64,000 nt of DNA from Aurelia coerulea (Eukaryota; Cnidaria; Scyphozoa; Semaeostomeae; Ulmaridae): assembly GCA_039566865.1 (NCBI GenBank), contig CM076945.1:5383501-5447500 (forward strand). The letters are read 5' to 3'. The notes beneath the pieces are model-generated. The model worked only from the letters and a program-made list of their open reading frames with translations. It was not told where the DNA came from and made no database searches. A program made the position numbers and the translations under genes. Within the stretch, counting starts at the first letter, position 1. Each line of letters begins with the position of its first letter. Positions 22,801-31,800 of the stretch are shown here, in pieces.

Positions 22801-25800
22801 GGTGATTTTTCAAAAAGAAGTACTTTTTGGAACACCCGGTTGTTTGGTCATAAATTTTAAGAAGGAAACACAAACTATGATCGTGGACTTGTTGGATAGT
22901 AATGTAAAGTATCTAAAATGGCTCCTAGGCAAGATTAACGATAGCGCTTAACGGGTCTGTTTCATCCAGCATGCCTTGCATGCCTTTCACCCAGCATGTT
23001 TCTTGGTTGGCCTTTGTTGACGCCATTTTCATGGGCGACAACAAAGGACAACCAAGAGACGGGACGTGCAAGGCCCTGCAAGGCATGCTGGATGAAAAAG
23101 ACCCTTTAAAGAGCTCAGAATGAAGTTTTCAATGCGTTATTTAATGCCTTTTAAGTAATGAATGTAACCGTTTTATCATCTTTGAATATATTTGAATTAT
23201 TTACAAAAGAGATCAATAATAAAATTCATGACAAGTTTAATAATCAAATTTTAGCAGTTTTTCAAACGGGAGTAGTTTTTTGGGACACCCAGTATATCCT
23301 AGGGTCGGGTCATAACAGACCTCCTTCTGGTTCAAGCCCTGTATGACCCGATAATGAAGTGTTCTCGCTTAGCTTTACGGCTGGTCGTTCATTTCATATT
23401 GCAACTTTTCTCTACAGTGCAGCCAACAACCAAGCCAACTACCTCTCCACCGGTGAAGGAAGATCTTGTGTTAGAGATTGGTCTCGGAGCAGGATTCTGT
23501 GTTTTGATTTTGCTGATCGTTGTTGTAAAAAAATGTCAGAACCGTTTACAAGAAAGACAGCCTATTCTCCCAAAGCAACCAAACCAAGATCCATACGGCA
23601 CATTCATTCCTAATTCACAGTTGCGAAAGAGAACGATTCCTTATGAAGAAATAACTAACATTCGAAAGTAAGTGCATTTTTATTATTATATTCAAGGCTA
23701 TATGTTATATTTATAATCAAAATCTACGTGTACATTGTAAGAATCATAGCCACACGTACAAACAACTGAATTCTTTATTACTTTAAGTGCATTTTTGTTT
23801 GTAATATTTACTACTGTGTCAGTTTTAAAAACCTTTCACTGTTTAACCCTATCTCACCAAATTTTTGTTTGCCAGTTCTGAAATGCAAAGCATTATTCCA
23901 AGATTCCATTACTTTGACTTTATGTCGATTCTGTATCGAATGATGAAAATTTCAAGACTCTAAATATAGCACCGTGACCATGGCAACCAATGCTTTTCTG
24001 AGTAGTCAACAAAAATCTCAAACTTTCTTGAAATTGTTGCAGATATTTATCTCAAATATCATCCATATTATGCTTATACATGTATTGAATGATATCTGGC
24101 TCAATTTGACACAAACATTTTAGTTTAGTGCCTCATTTGATTTTTATAATCTTAATACCGACAATCATGATAATCATAACGTGATTTCTCCTTATTGTCA
24201 TAGCAACCAGAGCAATACAGTTAATTTGATTTTAATCGCATGATTTTGACCATTTGCACCAAAGTCCATCTAATTACAAAATGAAAGACCAAAGCTACTA
24301 TAGCAGCGGAGAAATAGAGAGGAGGGGTTGAATCCAGCCCCTTTAGGTGCTGACCGCTTAAAAACCCCCAGGTAAAATAGGGTTAGCAAACCAGTTGAGG
24401 TACTTAACAAACCGAAAAAATGATAACAGATGCAAAAGAATATATATATATATATGTCGCTGTCTGACATCCAAGTTTGGTTTTCTGCTAAAAAGGTTAT
24501 ACATGATCCACAAAACAGACGCGTTCTTATCCCTAAATCATGGTATCTCCATTTTATTATCAGAACACATTTGTATCTTGTCAGATATTGATAATGGTAT
24601 CGCTAGTTTTCAGAATATATCGAGTTATTGCTCAGGCTTTTCTTGTTTAAAAATTCTGCAAGATTAACATATCTCTTTTTATTGTTTTCAGAATTGGAGA
24701 AGGTGCATATGGTATTGTGTCGAAAGGAACATGGCGTGGCTCCGATGTTGCAGTTAAAAGAATAAAAGAGCACGTGATCGATGATGATATGGAATCTTTC
24801 ATCAAGGAATCGACGTGGTTATGGTAAGAAGTTTTCAAACTTGATCAAGCGCTTAGGCCTGGTTTAAACGATTCTGGAATGAAACAATATTATAGAATTC
24901 ACCTGTAACGCGAGAACAATAATAACGGTTTTTCTGACAAACTACCGAATGTTCCAGTAAAAAATGCTCCCGTTTGAAAAAATCACTAAAATTTTATTAT
25001 CGTACCTAGTCTATCGTAAAATTTTCTCTTTGCTCTCTTTTGTCAATCATCTAACCCTTTTAAGGATGGTAAAATCATTGTTTACGGTACTTAAAAAGTA
25101 TGAAAGAATGCATTGAGAAACCTCATTCTGAGCTATACTCTTTAAGCAGCATCGTTTATCTTGCCTATAGCCATTATAGTGGGATTTTTCATGTTCATTC
25201 AAATCTACAATAGTAGTTTGCGTTTCTTTCCTGACATTTATTTTTGGTAAATTTACTAATTTTTCAAACCAATCACTAGATCAGCTATGCCTGGAAAAAT
25301 AATTTAGTCATTGACGTACTTGCCAAGAAAATAGATTTGAAGGTCGGCCTTACAATAAAATGTACACGAAGATTTTAATTATTGATAAAACATATAGCCT
25401 TGAATATAGTAATAGACGTTTCGGGTATAACCTTTCATCAGTAAGGACGAAGCAGAGTACGATTAGGTCGTTAGAATAGAAAAAGAACGAGTGATAGAAC
25501 GGGTGATAAGTGGAATGCAGAATAGAACGCGACGCAAGAATGCGACGAGACTTATGAAGATGAGTCCCTTGTATCCCTGCGGTAAACCTTGCTCAACAGG
25601 GACTCATAATGAAACAGTGTAAAAGCTGGCCCTGTAGTATGCATACATCAGTGAAATAAAGTGTTGGTGATTTTTCAAACAGGAGTCCTTTTTGGGACAT
25701 CTGGTAGATTTTTTATCTTATTTAAAATGTTGCCCGCATAATGTTGTTTTATATGCCGGGTGCACCAAAATATACTATGCACGTTTGGCAGGCCACAATA

Positions 25801-28800
25801 AATCGTGCACTGGGCCGATTTTGAAAATGCATGACTTAATCTTTAGCAAAAAGCCTGAATTAGATTCTAGGATTTTTTGCAAATTTTTTTGTTTTCATTT
25901 TTTAGACCTGGACGCGAGTTTCTTAAAATTTTCGTTCTCGAAAACACTGAAAACGATTAAAAGACGTCGATCAAGTTTTCTAAAGAATCGACATGAATGG
26001 AAAAAGAGAAAACTTGTTCGTGATGATTTGGGATTTAGAAATTGATTGATTGTATCGATTAATTGTATCAATTAATTGATCAATTTCTAAATACCAAATC
26101 AACACGAAAAAGTCTTCTCTTTGTCCATTCATATCGAGTCTTTAGAAAATTTTATCAGCGTTTTTTGATCATTTTCAGTGTTTTCGAAAACGAAAATTTT
26201 AAGAAATTCGCTCCTAGCACTAAAAACTTAAAACAAAAACATTCACAAAAAATCCTAGAAGCTAATTCAGGCTTTTTGCTAAAGATTAAGTCATGAATCT
26301 TCGAAATCGGCCCAGTGTACGATTTATTGTGGCCTGCCAAACGTGCATAGTTTATTTTGGCGCACCCAGTACGGACTATTGGCTCTTGATTTATTGGTAT
26401 GTGTCATGCTCAGAGATAAATTGTGACATAGTTCATTTCACGTTGCCGTAGGCTGATTAAAATCCGAAATAGCAGTGACTGTAATTTATGAATCTTTATT
26501 GCTTGATAAAACTTCTGGTCAATGAAATGTTGGGCCTTGTTAGGATATGTAAAATTTAGGTCATTTCAAATCTCGAACAAACTGGTATGAATGCTTCTAT
26601 TTTTATGTGTTTTACATGAATTGATTAAATCGAATCATTTGCTAATCAATACGAATCACTTTCTTTGTTTAGCAATCTTGCAAATCGTCATATTGTCCAG
26701 TTCTATGGTATTTGCACAATCAGACCGAACATTTGCATCATCACGGAATATATGAAAGGGGGATCAGTTGCAGATATCATACACAAACAAATGAAACACT
26801 TATCATGGGAAAAGAGGATCAAATGGGTAAGCTGTGATTGCATTTTGTGGCTAGACTTACAACGTGATTCCTTGTATTCCTTCAACATTTTTAATCTCCA
26901 TCCAATTCAATGAGCGATGCTGAGACTTATGTAATGAGTATATTTTGTGGCCAAGAAATTTTAAAACCCTTTGTATGCAGTTGGAACTTGGAGCGCATGG
27001 TCTACCCTTTAAAAAGTAGTAGAAACTAAACGAAGTGCGGCTTCTGCGAGTGAGACATAGACTTATGTCTTTTCGTCCCTTGTTTTCCTGCGTTCTTTGA
27101 TTTGCTGATATCACTTAAGAATGCAGGGAAACAAGGGACGAAAAGGCATAAGTTTCGGTGAGACATGGGCGTCGCGCGACGTCTTCAAAGGATCGTTAAT
27201 TTCCCATTGCTCCTTCGCAGATGCTGTGCTTCTTCCATGTCTAACTGGCAGAAGCCGCGTTTCGTTTATTTTCTACGACTTTTTAAGGGGCTCCTTGTGC
27301 TTGAAGCTGAGTCCTTTGTTTTACGAAATTCAACCTTGCAACATGAAGTTAAATAAAAACTTGGTACTGTAGTATATACTAAATAGATCTTAAAAACGCT
27401 CTCGCTCTACAGTTAGTCACACTCTAATAGTAACGTAAGTTTGAAAGGCCTCAGTGTGCTGAAAAATCTGTCTGTTTTTTGGGTCCGCTTTTCTCCTAGT
27501 ACCTATTATGAATTTCAATATGTATAGACTTATTACGACTGTCGATAATTCCCTATTCATTGTAATAGAAAATTGATAGTTAATAGCAGAATGACGCAGT
27601 ATCAAGTCACTCTCTGAAATAGCAATGTTGATAATTTCAAATCATTTTTAGGCATCTGATGCTGCGAAAGGAATGGCATTTTTACATAGTAATAAACCGC
27701 AAGTTATTCATCGAGATTTGAAGTCTGATAACTTGCTCGTGGATGAGAGAGATTTCGTCAAGGTATCATGTGGTTTCTTCCTTTAACTTGCCAAATTTTT
27801 GATTGGCTGGCAAATTAGACTCATATCCAACAATCAGGCCAATCGCATTGCCCAAATACATACAACAACAAATGCAAACTTATGGTTAACGATTCCTACA
27901 TGCTGTTCAAATCTAGCCATTTTCTTTACATATTTGAAATTGCTTTATAGGAAACATTTTATTCACTTTAGTTTGTTAATGTTTTCTCTTTATATTTACG
28001 CTCATCCAGCTTCTCCTGGGTTGTATAGAATACATTTTTTGTAGCTGTTAACCATTAGGATGTTTTCTATGAATATAATTGAATATAACTGAACTTTGCA
28101 GCTCTTACGGTATTTGGTCAACTTTTCATTGGATGTCATCATATGTCCTTTTATGCTGCAGATCGCTGATTTTGGTGCTCTGAAATTGCTGAAGCCATTG
28201 ATTTCAAGACAAATCACCAGACAAAATGAGAGGCGGATAAATACTCCTGATATTCTCCAAGACCACGCCAACAGTAAGCATATTGCACGTTTTTTTGTAG
28301 GAGAGGCCTGCATCAGCCCATAGTACTACACGTTTCTTAATTTCAATTACAAATTTCCACTTTTTGGTACTAAATGTCTCTGAATATGTTTTTTATTCTT
28401 TAGAGGTGCAGTGCAATAATATTGAAAACTATCTTGTTTTAATCCCGGCATGTCCACAGTGACGCATTTACCCATGGGCCCACTGGGCCCGGGCCCAGGG
28501 GCCCCCTAAAATTCTTATATCTAGGGGGCCCCGAGTAAAATTTGAGAAAACCTATGAAGTGCTGTTAATTTCACTCTTGTGTTTGAATTGAGTGCTAACG
28601 TCTTCAGACAACACCATGGTTCATGGTTTCATACATTAACAAAGTTCCTCGATAAAAGGAGGAATCTCGTTGATACCGAAGCCCAAGTCCATAGAAAAAA
28701 GAAAGAACTCGAAGAGGCGACAATCCCATGAAACACGAACGCCTATTTCGGATTATCTACTGTGTTAGAGCAAATTGTGAAAGGAGATGAAGCTGCATTT

Positions 28801-31800
28801 TCCCAAATGCAATAAGGGCACTTCGATTGTTGCTCAATGCAATGACCGCACTTTGCCATGCAGAGTTTCCTCTAGTGAAAGAAGTTTCTCCATGCTGACA
28901 GGGTCAAGAGTCAACTGAGGTCCACAATGTCACAACAGCGCGTTGTTGCCTTGTGCCTAATAAATGGCAGCAAATTTTGATGTCCTGAGGCAGTGGCGTA
29001 GCCACTGGGGGGGGGGGGGGGTGGGGGTATGAGGGGCAATTGTCCCCACTTCTGTCCAAAGATGGTCCTTGAGATTTCTTTAAAACAGAAGAGAAAGTAG
29101 CTGGGTATAGGTTGGGAAAGAACTTTCCGAGAAATGTCAGATCTTCAATTTTAGCACTGGCAAGTATGGAATATGGAATCAGTGAGTGCATTCTAAGCCA
29201 AAGTAAAGGATGTTTCTTCAAAATTCGTCCCCGTGCTCCGATTCGTAGGATAACCGTCACAAAATATCAAAGTTTCCTTGTCGCTAATGGCAAGCATAAT
29301 GTGCGGAGATGCATTCTAAGCCAAAGTAAAGGGCGTGGCCCCAAAAATTTTCCGGGGGCTCTGCTTCCCTCCCCACTTAATTTACCCTGGACAAGGACAA
29401 GGGTAGTTTTCTTGAGAGTGCACCGAAATGTATATATTGTAGTCATTTTTTCGAGTTTCCACTGTCAAACTGTTTTGTTGATATTAACGTGTTTGGCTAC
29501 GACTGAATCTGGCGGCCATACATGCTAGCAGGGCACCGAGTACTATGATGCAAATTTTGTTTAGGTATATTCTAAGGAGCCCCAAATAGTTTTGGGCCCA
29601 GGGCCCCAACAGACTTAAATGCGGCCCTGCATGTCCAATTAGGTTCAGTAATTTGTCCGGCTTTATCGAGTCGAGTCGAGTCGAGTCGAGTCGAGTCGAA
29701 GACTCATCAACACACCAGCGTTGCGTTGCGTCGTCCACTGGTTGCGTCGAGTCATCGACATGATGCGTCGAGTCGTCGACCTCCTTTTGAAAACTTGCCT
29801 CTTTTCAGGTTGAATGGTTTCCCGCCATACCGCCGTTCTTTTCAAAACAACAAAATGGAGAAACTGGAAGCTTTCGAACATTTGCAACTTACACAATGGT
29901 GTCTAACTCCATACTCCATATCACTTAAAGGGTCATATTGCCTTGTTGGCAATTCAAACTCTGAAATCCGACGTTATGGATGGTTTTGGTCGACACACCA
30001 AACATTGCAGCTATTTTTACTTGGGAAAAGCCATAACCAATTTACAACTCAATTTGTTCTCTAGGAACTACGACAGCAGGGCGACCTCGATTTCCAGTGT
30101 TCCTGAAAGTGTTCTGGATTCCCTTTTTTGAGATTGTGCATCTCCAACTGTTTGGCGAGCTGTTTGCAAACCAAATTCAATTTCAGGTGGTACATCGTAA
30201 ATCAACGATGCTTGCACCTTAATAAGCCTGTCGATAGAGTACAAGTTTTGTGTATGTCATTGTTTATATGATCTAAAACTACCTGAAGCTCAGAGGGCAT
30301 AAAATGTTTGAAAGCTTCCAGTTTTCATCATTTCGTTTTTTATCTTTTAACCCCGGAGGGGGTACATTACTTGTGGATGGACGGGGGTCTGCCGCCCGGT
30401 TTTCAGAAACGTACCCATCTTCTAATTTTAAACTATTTTGGCGAATTTCAGCGAAACCCCGCCTATGTTTATGGAAAATCTGCCGAAAAAGGACCCTTGT
30501 TTACAAATTTTTTGACCTCAAAGCTCACCCATCTGGGCGGCACATACCCGTATCCTGAACATGCTATGTACCCCCCCCGGATTTTAGCCTGCAGAGACTG
30601 CTTTACAGGGGGCCGTGCAAAACACAAAAAATTAAAAACCTAATTTATAACTGGTCTAATAATACGATATAAATAGAAACGTTCCGAAATTAATCAACTC
30701 CATTTTGTTGTTTTGAAAAGAATGGCGGTATGGCGGGAAACCATTAAACCCTGAAAAGAGGCAAGTTTTCAAAAGGAGGTCGACGACTCGACGCATCATG
30801 TCGACGACTCGACGCAACCAGTCGACGACTCGACGCAACGCTGGTGTGGACGAGTCTGCGACTGCGACGCAACTCAACGCGACTCGACGCAACGCAACGC
30901 GACTCGACGCGACGCAACGCGACGCAACGCAACGCGACTGGTATGTTCACTCGAGTCTTCGACTCGACGCAACGCATGATAGAACGAGGAGTCATCGGCT
31001 CAAAGCAGCGCAGAATGCAGTGTCGAGTCGACGAAGTAACGCTTCGAAGAATGAAAGTGCAGAGTCGATACCACGAGTCGAAGCCACGTCCCAACGAAAC
31101 CACGACACGAGAATTTTGTCCAGGATCTGACTCCATATTGATCATTCCTTCCCGTCTATATGAGAGATTTTCTACAGAAAGCCCCTTTCGAAAAGCTGCA
31201 AAAACGAAGGAAAACGACAAACAAAATTTCCTTTTGTTTTCCTTCCTAGCAATAATGACACTCACATGCATTCATGCATTTTGTCCTCTTGGGAGAATGT
31301 AATCCCCCTGAATAAGTCAATCATACTAGCGGGGAAGACTTGTTTGGGAGACAATACAGCCCATCCCTTTGTTGGGTCCAGTCCCTTCCCGGGTTCAACG
31401 TGCTGGTCACGTCACCCTTTGTATTGTTTCTCACACTCGCTTCCAGGCTTCGCGTATACCTATGTTTGACACGTGTTGAAGTTAGTTTTAAGTGAAGTTG
31501 CAGTTGAGACGAGTTGAAGTTGACGGTATAAAGTAAACGAGATGGGTTAGATCAAGTTATGTAAATAGTTTCTAGTGTTTTGTTTGGTTATTAAAAGGCA
31601 GTAAATGCATACGATGCTGTTCTTTATGCTTATGTTTACTGGATCTATATTCATTTACAACAAGACTTCTTCATTCCCCCAAGAAGAAATCCAAAGACGA
31701 TAACGCTAAAGCGTTTTCAAGTCATTGCTCTAAAGCCCCGGTCAAACGCATCCAACATTTCATCCAACATGCTGAAAACCAATGTTGGATGAAATGTTGG

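Noticed and set aside
25692..26340. Facing ORFs of 117, 77 and 61 codons
   Set aside because: They mirror each other because the region is a palindrome.
30744..31302. ORFs of 110-175 codons on both strands
   Set aside because: Low-complexity translation of the CGACTC minisatellite.
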